Source of the DNA: a bacterium
GTDB taxonomy: Bacteria > Patescibacteriota > Minisyncoccia > Minisyncoccales > PWPS01
DNA length: 11,367 nucleotides
Assembly (NCBI GenBank): GCA_018400895.1
Contig: JAGYLR010000018.1
Span: 1-11,367, forward strand
Direction: 5' to 3'
Part shown: piece by piece, positions 1 through 5,545 of the stretch
Layout: each line of letters opens with the position of its first letter
Numbering within the stretch: the stretch's first letter is position 1
Position numbers and translations under genes: made by a program
The notes under the pieces: model-generated
What the model was told of the DNA's origin: nothing
Databases searched by the model: none
Seen by the model: the letters and a program-made list of their open reading frames with translations, nothing else

Positions 1-846
1 TGTTTGGTCTAAGAGTAATACATCAGTCCACTCTGTATCATAGTCGCTATCAGATGTTTTTGTCAGTGCTTGTCCTGTTGCTCCTCCTACGGAAACTCCT
101 GGTCCTGTGGGTCCTGTTGGCCCTTCGCCTGGTCCTGTGGGGCCTTGATCTCCTGTGTCACCCTTATCTCCTGTCGCACCCTTTGGTCCTTCGTCTCCCT
201 GTGGTCCTGTAGAACCTGTGGGGCCTACAACTCCTTGGTCCCCTGTATCACCCTTTGCTCCTGTTGGGCCAGTTGGACCTTGTTCACCTTGTATTCCTTG
301 ACTACCTGTAGGTCCAGTAACTCCCTGTATTCCTTGGTCGCCCTGACTTCCTGTTGGTCCTGTATTTCCTTGGATTCCTTGGTCACCAGTTTCACCTTTT
401 GGACCAGTTGCACCTGTGTTTCCTGTGTTTCCTTGTATCCCCTGATCACCAGTTGGGCCAGTTGGGCCTTGTTCTCCTTGTATTCCTTGTGGGCCAGTTG
501 GTCCTTCTACAGTTGAGTCTGCTCCAGTTGGTCCGGTATCTCCAGTTTCACCCTTTGGACCAGTTGCACCTTGAGGTCCTGTTGGTCCGGTAACTGTACT
601 ATCAGCACCTGTTGGACCTGTTATGCTGTTTCCTTGAGGTCCAGTAGAACCAACGCTTCCTGTGCTTCCTGTAGCTCCTTTATTAGCAAGTAAAGCCCAA
701 TAAGTTGTATTGGGTGGCTCTTGATTTGTGTGTGCTTCTATACAAGCGTAAGAAGAGCCGTTGTTATCTACCACATCACCAATCGTGTATGCTGTAGCAG
801 CACTCCATTCGCCGAGATATAATTCTGATAGTAATTTAAGTTCCAT
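1..846 (-). CDS. Collagen-like tail fibre/virion fibre protein, C-terminus beyond window
   Basis: An open frame of 282 codons begins at the ATG at 846 and has no stop before the window edge, so the gene is partial. Residues 1-56 form a short domain with the pattern W-S-x-x-x-x-Y-x-x-G-D-V-V, S-Y-x-C and Y-W-x-L, which resembles the small carbohydrate-binding modules (CBM5/12-like) common in phage fibres. Residues 57-250 are collagen-like Gly-X-Y triplets, rich in GPTG, GPQG, GDQG and GIQG, with short interruptions such as ADSTV (twice). After this comes a GGATGQALTK...DYDTEW linker, typical of phage fibres just before a C-terminal head domain. The triplet region should form a rod-like trimer. 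The gene starts one base after the stop of the 69-residue gene (TAATATG-type junction), so it is the next cistron of the operon. Host binding is inferred from the domain types, not shown. The many Thr residues in Y positions could be sugar acceptors. Confidence 0.88.
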   Translation of the reverse strand, partial: MELKLLSELYLGEWSAATAYTIGDVVDNNGSSYACIEAHTNQEPPNTTYWALLANKGATGSTGSVGSTGPQGNSITGPTGADSTVTGPTGPQGATGPKGETGDTGPTGADSTVEGPTGPQGIQGEQGPTGPTGDQGIQGNTGNTGATGPKGETGDQGIQGNTGPTGSQGDQGIQGVTGPTGSQGIQGEQGPTGPTGAKGDTGDQGVVGPTGSTGPQGDEGPKGATGDKGDTGDQGPTGPGEGPTGPTGPGVSVGGATGQALTKTSDSDYDTEWTDVLLLDQT

Positions 847-847
847 A

Positions 848-1057
848 TTATGATTTAAGTATCTTGGTTAATGTTCCGGCTCTTTTTGCAATACCCTTCA
901 ACATATCAGCAAGACGGATAACTAAATAAGTATTATCGTTATCATCAAATATAAGTTTCCTGTCATCTGTAGCCAAAAATACTGGGACTGAACTTTTAGA
1001 TATTCTTTTTAAGTCTGGGACTGAACTTTTAGATATTCTTTTTAAGTCTTGGGGCAT
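848..1057 (-). CDS. Small protein with tandem 11-residue duplication, function unknown
   Basis: The gene encodes 69 residues. Its ATG at 1057 shares one base with the adaptor stop codon (TAATG), a re-initiation type junction, and its stop is one base from the fibre start, which strongly supports a real cistron. The N-terminus carries DLKRISKSSVP twice in a row (residues 4-14 and 15-25), encoded by a perfect DNA repeat. The rest (VFLATDDRKLIFDDNDNTYLVIRLADMLKG in outline, residues 26-55) looks like a beta-rich stretch followed by a basic helix. I do not recognise the family. Its place between the adaptor and the fibre suggests a neck, tail or fibre-attachment component, which is inference only. 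Confidence 0.75.
   Translation of the reverse strand: MPQDLKRISKSSVPDLKRISKSSVPVFLATDDRKLIFDDNDNTYLVIRLADMLKGIAKRAGTLTKILKS
982..1049. repeat. Perfect 33-bp tandem direct repeat inside the 69-residue gene
   Basis: Bases 982-1014 are repeated exactly at 1015-1047, and the match continues for two more bases to 1049. The 33-bp unit keeps the reading frame and encodes an 11-residue duplication (DLKRISKSSVP). Identity at every synonymous position indicates a recent duplication or active copy-number variation. Collapse or expansion by an assembler is also possible. Confidence 0.95.
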
Positions 1058-1773
1058 TATCGTGTATTATGTCGCATTGGTGTTATGCGTCTTTTAATTG
1101 GCGAGCGTAGTTCGTTATATGTTCTAAAGTCATTTTCCATTTCTCTTAATTTTCCATTTATTACTGTAATTAGTGTTGTTGAGTTGCTTTTGTTTACAAT
1201 CACCCAATCATACGCAGATCCTACTGCAAGTAGTTCGTGATATGGTGTGGGTATTCCGGGTTCTTTGGTTGTATCTGATATGGTGAAATATGATGGCACT
1301 CTCTTGTAAAAGAGTTTTCCACCTTCACTTAATGAATAATTTGGAACTGGGTCAAGAAATATCGTGTTGTTTCTTTCAAGATATCTATATGGTCTTCCTG
1401 ACTTGTCATTAGGACTCATTATTAGCTTTGCGTCATCATCTTCAAGTGTTACTCTATTAATCTCTCTAAAACTATCTCCAATCTTAATCATTACTCCTGT
1501 TATGTCGTCTATTGTGTTCCCATCTTCATCTTCTAAAAACTCATAGTCATTTTGGTCTTCTACAATATCAAAGAAAGAGAAGGGCTGTGTGGAATAGTTC
1601 GTGTCATCTATTTGTGATATGTGTGAACCACTCCCCATCATACCCAAATAACGCTCTAATCGCCTGTTTAAGCGTGATGTAAACAATTTTTTGAGTGTTG
1701 TGTTGTTAACAACATCTCCGTCATTAAAACCAGCCCAATACTCTATGCTCTCTAATAACTCCGTATATGTCAT
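1057..1773 (-). CDS. Head-tail adaptor / connector protein
   Basis: A 238-residue protein when started at the ATG at 1773. The open frame extends to an ATG at 1818, but the 1773 start gives a clean 4-base ATGA overlap with the upstream stop and begins with MTYTELLESIEYWAG, so I prefer it. The N-terminal third is helical and ends in a basic stretch (LFTSRLNRRLERYLG). The C-terminal half carries the signature seen in phage adaptor proteins: an IFLDPVP segment, a hydrophobic KLFYKRVPSYFT strand, then TTKEPGIPTPYHELLAVGSAYDW. In the family these proteins form a ring below the portal that joins the filled head to the tail. The position downstream of capsid and connector genes fits. No Shine-Dalgarno sequence is seen, so translation probably depends on coupling to the gene before it. 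Confidence 0.75.
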   Translation of the reverse strand: MTYTELLESIEYWAGFNDGDVVNNTTLKKLFTSRLNRRLERYLGMMGSGSHISQIDDTNYSTQPFSFFDIVEDQNDYEFLEDEDGNTIDDITGVMIKIGDSFREINRVTLEDDDAKLIMSPNDKSGRPYRYLERNNTIFLDPVPNYSLSEGGKLFYKRVPSYFTISDTTKEPGIPTPYHELLAVGSAYDWVIVNKSNSTTLITVINGKLREMENDFRTYNELRSPIKRRITPMRHNTR

Positions 1774-2060
1774 ATTTTGTAATAATTGACTGCTATTGTT
1801 CCTGTTGGTCCCACGCAATTAAAGTCATCTATCTGTTGTCGTGATGTGAGTGTTATCTCTTCTCCGGTAGGTACATAATAACCTCCTGTTATGTTTTCTG
1901 CTGCTGTTGGTCCGTCATCTCTGTAATAAATACCTTTATTGACTTTAAGTTGTGCATATCTTGCACCAGTAGGAACGCTAGTAAGTTTAACTGCTGTTGC
2001 TCCTACTGTTTGTGTTTTGAAGCCAGCGGGAATTGGTGGCTTTGTGTGTTCTACATACAT
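1770..2060 (-). CDS. Small beta-rich structural protein, function unknown
   Basis: The gene encodes 96 residues. It starts one base after the stop of the 61-residue gene (TAATATG) and overlaps the adaptor start by 4 bases (ATGA). The sequence looks like an all-beta virion protein: alternating hydrophobic residues with an AQLKVNKGIYYRDDGPTA stretch near residues 36-53, GYYVPTGEEITLTSRQQIDDF around residues 60-80, and a final TGTIAVNYYKI strand. Similar short proteins sit between capsid and connector genes in many tailed phages. I cannot assign a specific role. A head-completion, decoration or neck function is inferred from position alone. Confidence 0.78.
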   Translation of the reverse strand: MYVEHTKPPIPAGFKTQTVGATAVKLTSVPTGARYAQLKVNKGIYYRDDGPTAAENITGGYYVPTGEEITLTSRQQIDDFNCVGPTGTIAVNYYKI

Positions 2061-2061
2061 A

Positions 2062-2247
2062 TTATTTCATTTGATTAAGTTTCTCTTCTAATCGCTCTTT
2101 TTTTTCTGCGTATTTTTTAGGGTTTTGTGTCTTATATTTCTCTATAAGTTCCCTAAATGCTTGTTTCTCCTCTGACTCTGGTACAGGGGACTCTTCAAGC
2201 ACTTCTTCTTCCTCTTCTACTACTATTTCTTCTTTTTTCTTTGGCAT
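2062..2247 (-). CDS. Small highly charged helical protein, function unknown
   Basis: The gene encodes 61 residues. A basic start (MPKKK) is followed by an acidic segment (residues 6-27, including five consecutive Glu) with a Pro-rich break (SPVPES). It ends in a long charged helix, about residues 29-61, with alternating Lys and Glu that could form a coiled coil. It is the first gene after the 86-base structured spacer, and its stop is one base before the next ATG, which supports a real cistron. The start at 2247 is the only ATG near the open-frame beginning. The region before it is A/T-only (ATTATTATAAATT), with the nearest purine-rich SD-like run (GAGGAGAGG) about 20 bases further up, too far for a normal ribosome site. 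The family is not recognised. Confidence 0.65.
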   Translation of the reverse strand: MPKKKEEIVVEEEEEVLEESPVPESEEKQAFRELIEKYKTQNPKKYAEKKERLEEKLNQMK

Positions 2248-2291
2248 AATTTATAATAATTAACTTATAATCCTCTCCTCACGGGCTAGGG

Positions 2292-2326
2292 CGGGGTCTT
2301 CCCCGAAACAGCCCATGAAGGCTGTT
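2292..2326 (-). promoter_or_regulatory. Two back-to-back hairpins in the spacer after the third paralogue
   Basis: In the minus-strand RNA the first hairpin has a perfect 7-bp stem (AACAGCC/GGCTGTT) with a 6-base loop at 2326-2307. One base later a second has a 5-bp stem (CGGGG/CCCCG) with an AAGA loop at 2305-2292. The block is clearly more G+C-rich than its surroundings. No U-run follows either stem, so neither is a standard intrinsic terminator. A role in RNA stability, processing or partial termination is possible. Confidence 0.6.
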
Positions 2327-2333
2327 CTTCATC

Positions 2334-2747
2334 CTAAGATGAAAATGGAGTTGCTTCTGAACCACTGCTAGCGTTATCGCCAACAATGTGCCAGATAGTT
2401 CCATCGCAGAAAGCTCTAAAGTACGTACCCACTCGTCCTCCAGTTGTAGTTCCGTTCATAGAAACCTTAGTATCGCTACTTCCATCTCCTAAAAAGGATT
2501 TAGAAGCAGTGTCGTCTTTGGAGTTGACAAGCGCGCCGCCAACCTTGGTTGTTCCTGCAGCTTCTACTTCGTAAGCGTTTGAGGTTACCGATGTCTTCAC
2601 TAAGAAGTCATACCACAATCCAGCCCTTGCAGTTGGTAGAGTAATTACTATACCAGCTGCTCTATCAAACCTAATAACCGATCCGCTCTGATTTCTACCG
2701 AGTGTAGCTGTAGCTGATGTAATGTCTACAAATCTTCTTCTTTGCAT
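2334..2747 (-). CDS. Head-associated paralogue 3 (decoration or head-fibre candidate)
   Basis: The gene encodes 137 residues and is the third of three adjacent related genes. Features shared with the other two, in order, are a start of type RxxVDITSATATLGRNQSGS, a DRAAGIVITLP strand, a GLWYDFLVKTS segment, DDTASKSF near residues 78-85, a TTGG loop, and the C-terminal GSSGSEATPF. The pattern suggests a compact all-beta protein with no signal peptide or membrane segment. It is closer to the middle paralogue than to the first: both share the full DDTASKSF and GSSGSEATPF blocks. The gap to the previous stop is 6 bases with no clear Shine-Dalgarno site. Location right after the major capsid gene suggests capsid decoration or head fibres, which is inference. 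It ends in TAG just before the tandem hairpins. Confidence 0.82.
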   Translation of the reverse strand: MQRRRFVDITSATATLGRNQSGSVIRFDRAAGIVITLPTARAGLWYDFLVKTSVTSNAYEVEAAGTTKVGGALVNSKDDTASKSFLGDGSSDTKVSMNGTTTGGRVGTYFRAFCDGTIWHIVGDNASSGSEATPFSS

Positions 2748-2753
2748 AGTTTA

Positions 2754-3164
2754 TTAGGCGAAAGGCGTAGCTTCTGAGCCACTTGATCCGTTAAGTCCAA
2801 ATACGTTCCAGACACCATCATTATCGCAAACTAATCGGAAACCAGTTCCTATTAGTCCACCTGTGGTTGATCCGTCCATATCTATTTCATCGGAAGAAGT
2901 AGCAACAAAAGATTTGGAAGCAGTGTCATCCCTAGAATTCACCAGCACTCCTCTGATTTTGTCAGCAGTCTGTGTTTTAATCTCGTATTTGTCGGGAGCT
3001 GTTACGCTTGTACCAACAACGAAATCGTAAAACAATCCGCGTCCTCCCGTAGGTAAAGTTACCGTTAAACCATCAGCACTTTTAAGGACGAAGAGAGAAC
3101 CGCTGTCATTTTTACCGAGTGTTACATCATCTGTAATTGATTTGACTCTAATTCTGTTGTCCAT
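2754..3164 (-). CDS. Head-associated paralogue 2 (decoration or head-fibre candidate)
   Basis: The gene encodes 136 residues from the ATG at 3164. A longer in-frame opening to 3311 exists, but it would overlap the first paralogue deeply and its extra 49 residues (Gln-rich, low complexity) match nothing in the sister genes, so it is rejected. The chosen start lies one base after the previous stop (TAATATG). Conserved blocks are IRVKSITDDVTLGKNDSGS, a LTVTLP strand, GRGLFYDFVVGTSVT, DKIRGVLVNSRDDTASKSF, TTGGLIGTGF, a CDNDGVWNV strand and GSSGSEATPF. DKIRG and CD.DG.W are shared with the first paralogue, while DDTASKSF and the C-terminus are shared with the third, so it looks intermediate. Role inferred as for its siblings. 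Confidence 0.82.
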   Translation of the reverse strand: MDNRIRVKSITDDVTLGKNDSGSLFVLKSADGLTVTLPTGGRGLFYDFVVGTSVTAPDKYEIKTQTADKIRGVLVNSRDDTASKSFVATSSDEIDMDGSTTGGLIGTGFRLVCDNDGVWNVFGLNGSSGSEATPFA

Positions 3165-3165
3165 A

Positions 3166-3582
3166 TTATGCACTAAATGGCGTTGTCGCTGTACCTGCTG
3201 TTGTTGCAACAGAAGAACCTGATGCTGTCCATATCCCGTCCGTATCACAAGTAAGGGTGATATTTGTTCCAACCAAACCTCCTGTTTGAGTTGTTGCTCC
3301 ACCCATTTCAATTTTTACATGGGAAGCAGGATCAGCAGTAAACGAATGAGAGGCTACGTCATCTTCAGACTGTAACAAAGCACCCCTTATCTTATCCGTT
3401 CCTGCATCTATGGTGTAAGCTCCACTTGTTTTTACAACAAATTGGAACTCAAGACCACGACCAGCAGAAGGAAGAGTGATAGTACTTCCTGCAGCTCTGT
3501 CAAGAACTACAATGGTACCGTTTTCATTCCTTGATAAGGTACGAGTAGCTGTTGTGACGTCTATTACACGTTTCCTTGCCAT
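3166..3582 (-). CDS. Head-associated paralogue 1 (decoration or head-fibre candidate)
   Basis: The gene encodes 138 residues from the ATG at 3582. The open frame reaches 3681, but the added 33 residues would be read from the structured spacer. The 3582 start has a Shine-Dalgarno site and aligns with the sister genes (MARKRVIDVTTATRTL against MQRRRFVDITSATATL). Shared blocks are DRAAGSTITLP, a GLEFQFVVKTS strand, DKIRGALLQSEDDVASHSF, TGGLVGTN and CDTDGIWTASG, with a C-terminal TATTPFSA. It is the first gene after the major capsid gene, separated by 111 bases, and the only one of the three with its own good ribosome site. It may therefore be translated independently and most strongly. A virion surface role is inferred from position and fold pattern. 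Confidence 0.82.
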   Translation of the reverse strand: MARKRVIDVTTATRTLSRNENGTIVVLDRAAGSTITLPSAGRGLEFQFVVKTSGAYTIDAGTDKIRGALLQSEDDVASHSFTADPASHVKIEMGGATTQTGGLVGTNITLTCDTDGIWTASGSSVATTAGTATTPFSA

Positions 3583-3588
3583 ATTGTT

Positions 3589-3594
3589 ACCTTT
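3589..3594 (-). promoter_or_regulatory. Ribosome binding site that sets the start of paralogue 1
   Basis: AAAGGT lies 6 bases upstream of the ATG at 3582. It is one of very few recognisable Shine-Dalgarno sequences in the window, and it argues for this start over the longer frame beginning at 3681. Confidence 0.6.
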
Positions 3595-3618
3595 TAATGA
3601 GTAATTATCGACTTTGTG

Positions 3619-3690
3619 AGCCTCTGTGAGGCTACACGGAAGGGACAACCGGTGGTAAATCCCCTCCGGGTAACCCCACAAAGGGGGTTA
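3619..3690 (-). promoter_or_regulatory. Structured spacer between capsid and paralogue genes with two hairpins
   Basis: The 111-base gene-free spacer (3583-3693) begins, in transcript order, with a 7-bp stem TAACCCC/GGGGTTA around a CTTTGT loop (3690-3671), 3 bases after the capsid stop. It ends with a 6-bp stem AGCCTC/GAGGCT around ACA (3633-3619). Between them lies the 18-base sequence repeated inverted in the portal gene (3659-3642). No U-run follows either stem, so classical termination is unlikely. Attenuation, mRNA processing or protection of the abundant capsid message are possible. Confidence 0.6.
3642..3659. repeat. 18-base inverted copy of a portal-gene sequence
   Basis: Plus-strand GGGACAACCGGTGGTAAA here is the exact reverse complement of plus-strand bases 5606-5623. 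Both sites are transcribed in the same direction, so they are complementary in the mRNA. The inner 11 bases also match 7367-7377. The centre, ACCGGT, is palindromic. Confidence 0.9.
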
Positions 3691-3693
3691 TCC

Positions 3694-4548
3694 TTAGTTT
3701 AGGGTTATATCTACAACTAGGTCTGTTTTGGTTGCCCAAAGTTTAAACCCAATGTAGCCCCAGCACACGACTTCCATTCCGGTCTTTCCGGATACAGATT
3801 TCTCATCCCAGCGAATGCCACGAGGAGAAGCGTAGGTAGCAACGTTCTTTACGCCGAACACTCTGTGTTCATCATTGGTGTAGCTCGTTGTTCCAAGTGT
3901 TTCATCTGCAAATGTTCCTGTTCTTACAACGTAAACATCAATTCCCATAGGAGAATCGTAGAATCCGTTTTTAAGAGCAGCATCAGCAAATGAGAATCCG
4001 TTTTTGGTCTGGCTTTCAATAAATCCTGTAAGGTCAGTATTCTCTATAACGAGGAATAATCCTTTATAAACATCTGAGTACCCTGCTACCTTACTGAGAA
4101 GGTTAGAGAGTATTTCATTGATGTTTACTGGGTCTGTGAACCCACCAACAGGTGTTGAGTATGTTCCAGTTCCATCTTCGGTAAGGTTGTTCAGTACAAA
4201 TCTGTCAATTCTGTTAGCTACCGAGTAAGCCATTTCTTCTGTTCTGTTAGAGAAGAGGTCAAAGTTGCTTAATACATCTTCAAAATCAAAGACGTGTTCT
4301 GCAACGATTACTTCATCACTAACTTCAAGGGCTTCGTCAGTAGTTGTAAAGTCATCTACAACGTAGTGACCAGAAAGAGCTTGTACCGATGCACTTGGCT
4401 GTGATCCATAGGGGTTCTGTATCCTCTTGTTGTCAGTTCTGTCTACCTCACAAATTGCCTCTGTTACGAGTGCGTTGCGAAGTATTTTATCAAGCATAGC
4501 GGAACGATATTTGTCCCTATATACTCTGTCTGCAATTGTGTTGGACAT
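3694..4548 (-). CDS. Major capsid protein
   Basis: The gene encodes 284 residues, a usual size for a major coat protein of the HK97 fold without a large insertion. The call rests on position (immediately after an acidic/basic scaffold protein and downstream of portal) and on sequence character. It has an N-terminal helical arm (residues 1-30), an extended-loop-like hydrophilic stretch (about 40-90), a long spine-type helix EEMAYSVANRIDRFVLNNL (104-122), a second helix INEILSNLLSKV (142-154), then alternating strands with KGLFLVIENTDL and MGIDVYVVRTG. A C-terminal FGVKNVATYASPRGIRW...GFKLW...DLVVDITLN segment resembles the end of many phage coat proteins. The shell role is inferred from this. 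Upstream lie a 6-bp hairpin and a leader motif shared with the portal gene. No clear Shine-Dalgarno site is present. Confidence 0.85.
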   Translation of the reverse strand: MSNTIADRVYRDKYRSAMLDKILRNALVTEAICEVDRTDNKRIQNPYGSQPSASVQALSGHYVVDDFTTTDEALEVSDEVIVAEHVFDFEDVLSNFDLFSNRTEEMAYSVANRIDRFVLNNLTEDGTGTYSTPVGGFTDPVNINEILSNLLSKVAGYSDVYKGLFLVIENTDLTGFIESQTKNGFSFADAALKNGFYDSPMGIDVYVVRTGTFADETLGTTSYTNDEHRVFGVKNVATYASPRGIRWDEKSVSGKTGMEVVCWGYIGFKLWATKTDLVVDITLN

Positions 4549-4565
4549 CTTAGTAATCTTTCATT

Positions 4566-4587
4566 CTCTACCACGACTATTGTAGAG
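4566..4587 (-). promoter_or_regulatory. Hairpin in the capsid leader
   Basis: In the RNA, CTCTAC pairs with GTAGAG (6 bp, 10-base loop) between the scaffold stop and the capsid ATG, ending 17 bases before the start codon. It may influence capsid mRNA stability or translation. No U-run follows, so it is not a terminator. Confidence 0.4.
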
Positions 4588-4597
4588 CCACCAGTTT
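4579..4597 (-). promoter_or_regulatory. Leader motif shared with the portal gene leader
   Basis: Minus-strand AAACTGGTGGCTCTACAAT begins within the scaffold stop codon. It resembles ACAACCGGTGGCTACAAT at 7377-7360 ahead of portal: GGTGGCT and ACAAT are identical, with two extra bases between them here. The overlap with the hairpin at 4566-4587 means a factor bound here could compete with folding. Confidence 0.4.
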
Positions 4598-5147
4598 ATC
4601 TTTTAATTTTGCTTTGAAAACGAGCATCTACTAATTTGCTAACATCACCGTCTGAAACAGCTTTCCCGCTTCTTGCTTCTTGTAGCAGGTCTTCACCGCT
4701 CTTAGAACGAGATCCACTGCGCTTGTTACCTGTGCTTGATGCTTCTGCGGTCTTGCGTTCCTCTTTTCTTTCAGCTATCACCGATTTTATTACGTTTGAG
4801 CTAAGTGCTTCTTTAAAAGATATGTTTTTGAGTGCTGCATAATCATTTACAGTCTCAATGTCTTCATCTTCTAAGTCTGACTTAACTGCTGCAATAATAT
4901 CGGTATGAGATAGTGAGAACTTTTTATCTGCCTGTTCAGGTTTCTTTTCCCTGAATGACTTTAACTCTTTCTCTGCTTTCTCTGCGCGGATTTTCTGATT
5001 GTTAGCATATTCTTCAGCTTTTTTGAGCCGAGCTTCATTATCTTTATCAGATTCTTCAGCTTCTTGCTCGTCTTCTTGGGGATCTAAGGTCTCCTCCTCA
5101 CCTTCAGGATCTAAGGCGTCCTGATTTTCCTTTTCTTCTTGAGTCAT
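4596..5147 (-). CDS. Capsid scaffolding protein
   Basis: The gene encodes 183 residues. The N-terminal 37 residues are strongly acidic with a repeated ALDPEGEEETLDPQEDE theme. Residues 38-70 form a charged heptad-like helix (ARLKKAEEYANNQKIRAEKAEKELKSF), a likely coiled coil. A middle helical part follows (about 80-135), and the end is basic and Ser-rich (NKRSGSRSKSG) with a final helix FQSKIKR. This acidic-helix-basic layout, directly upstream of the major capsid gene, is typical of phage scaffold proteins, whose basic C-terminal helix binds the coat protein and which leave before packaging. There is no protease motif. The gene starts 46 bases after the previous stop with no obvious Shine-Dalgarno site (CTCAATATG). 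Function is inferred from position and composition because scaffolds diverge too fast for motif identification. Confidence 0.75.
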   Translation of the reverse strand: MTQEEKENQDALDPEGEEETLDPQEDEQEAEESDKDNEARLKKAEEYANNQKIRAEKAEKELKSFREKKPEQADKKFSLSHTDIIAAVKSDLEDEDIETVNDYAALKNISFKEALSSNVIKSVIAERKEERKTAEASSTGNKRSGSRSKSGEDLLQEARSGKAVSDGDVSKLVDARFQSKIKR

Positions 5148-5165
5148 ATTGAGGATGTAGTTTTA

Positions 5166-5184
5166 GGGCTTATCACCAAGGCCC
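5166..5184 (-). promoter_or_regulatory. Weak bulged hairpin ahead of the scaffold gene
   Basis: In the RNA, GGGC-C-TT pairs with AA-GCCC (six pairs, one bulged C, 6-base loop) in the 46-base gap before the scaffold ATG. It is short and not followed by U residues. It could be chance. Confidence 0.25.
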
Positions 5185-5193
5185 AATTGACTA

Positions 5194-5532
5194 CTATTTA
5201 TTACTGTCTTTTTTAATTTGCTCTTTCACCTCGTCCAATGTTTTGGCATCTGTGTTTGCTAAAATATTTAACTGCATAAGGCACTGTTCTACGTGTGTTA
5301 TGAGTTGGTTTCTAGCAAAAAGGTTAGCCAATGCTTGTGGTGGTTCTTGTCCTTGTAAAGGAACTGTCATCCACAAGTCTATTTGATCACCTATTGGTGC
5401 TTCTGGGTCTATCTCTGGAAGAAAGATTTTGCGTAAAAGTTTTAACAACTCTTCGTTGTCTCTAAAAGACCTTTTAATGGTATCTATTTCTTCCTGTGAT
5501 ATCCTCATTTGTCTTCCACCTTGTTTATCCAT
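5194..5532 (-). CDS. Small helical protein between portal and scaffold, function unknown
   Basis: The gene encodes 112 residues if started at 5532, or 104 if started at the second ATG at 5508. The second start is preceded by AAGGTGGAAG, the better ribosome site, and its product begins MRISQEEIDTIKRSFRDNEELLKLLRKIF. The first start has no Shine-Dalgarno sequence. The protein appears mostly helical. It has a conserved-looking central DLWMTVPLQGQEPPQALANLFARNQLITHVEQCLMQLNIL in outline, and a Lys-rich tail. No membrane segment or catalytic motif is visible. It sits 13 bases after portal and 46 bases before scaffold, so it probably serves head assembly. I do not recognise the family. Confidence 0.72.
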   Translation of the reverse strand: MDKQGGRQMRISQEEIDTIKRSFRDNEELLKLLRKIFLPEIDPEAPIGDQIDLWMTVPLQGQEPPQALANLFARNQLITHVEQCLMQLNILANTDAKTLDEVKEQIKKDSNK

Positions 5533-5545
5533 AAAACTATTTTAA

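Noticed and set aside
225..449. Minus-strand 74-residue Gln/Lys-rich frame
   Set aside because: It lies in another frame of the same collagen-like repeats, with no independent start signal.
70..516. Plus-strand Cys/Ser/Trp-rich 148-residue open frame
   Set aside because: It is the antisense shadow of the collagen-like repeat. The regular Gly-X-Y codon pattern on the minus strand keeps other frames open and produces the odd composition.
2292..2326. Tandem hairpins as an intrinsic terminator
   Set aside because: Neither strand has a U-run after the stems, and the next gene follows closely on the same strand.
3165..3311. Longer start for paralogue 2 at 3311
   Set aside because: It adds 49 low-complexity Gln-rich residues read out of frame through paralogue 1. 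The sister genes align from the ATG at 3164.
3671..3690. Hairpin after the capsid gene as an intrinsic terminator
   Set aside because: The stem is good, but the following bases are CCCGGAGG, with no U-tract.
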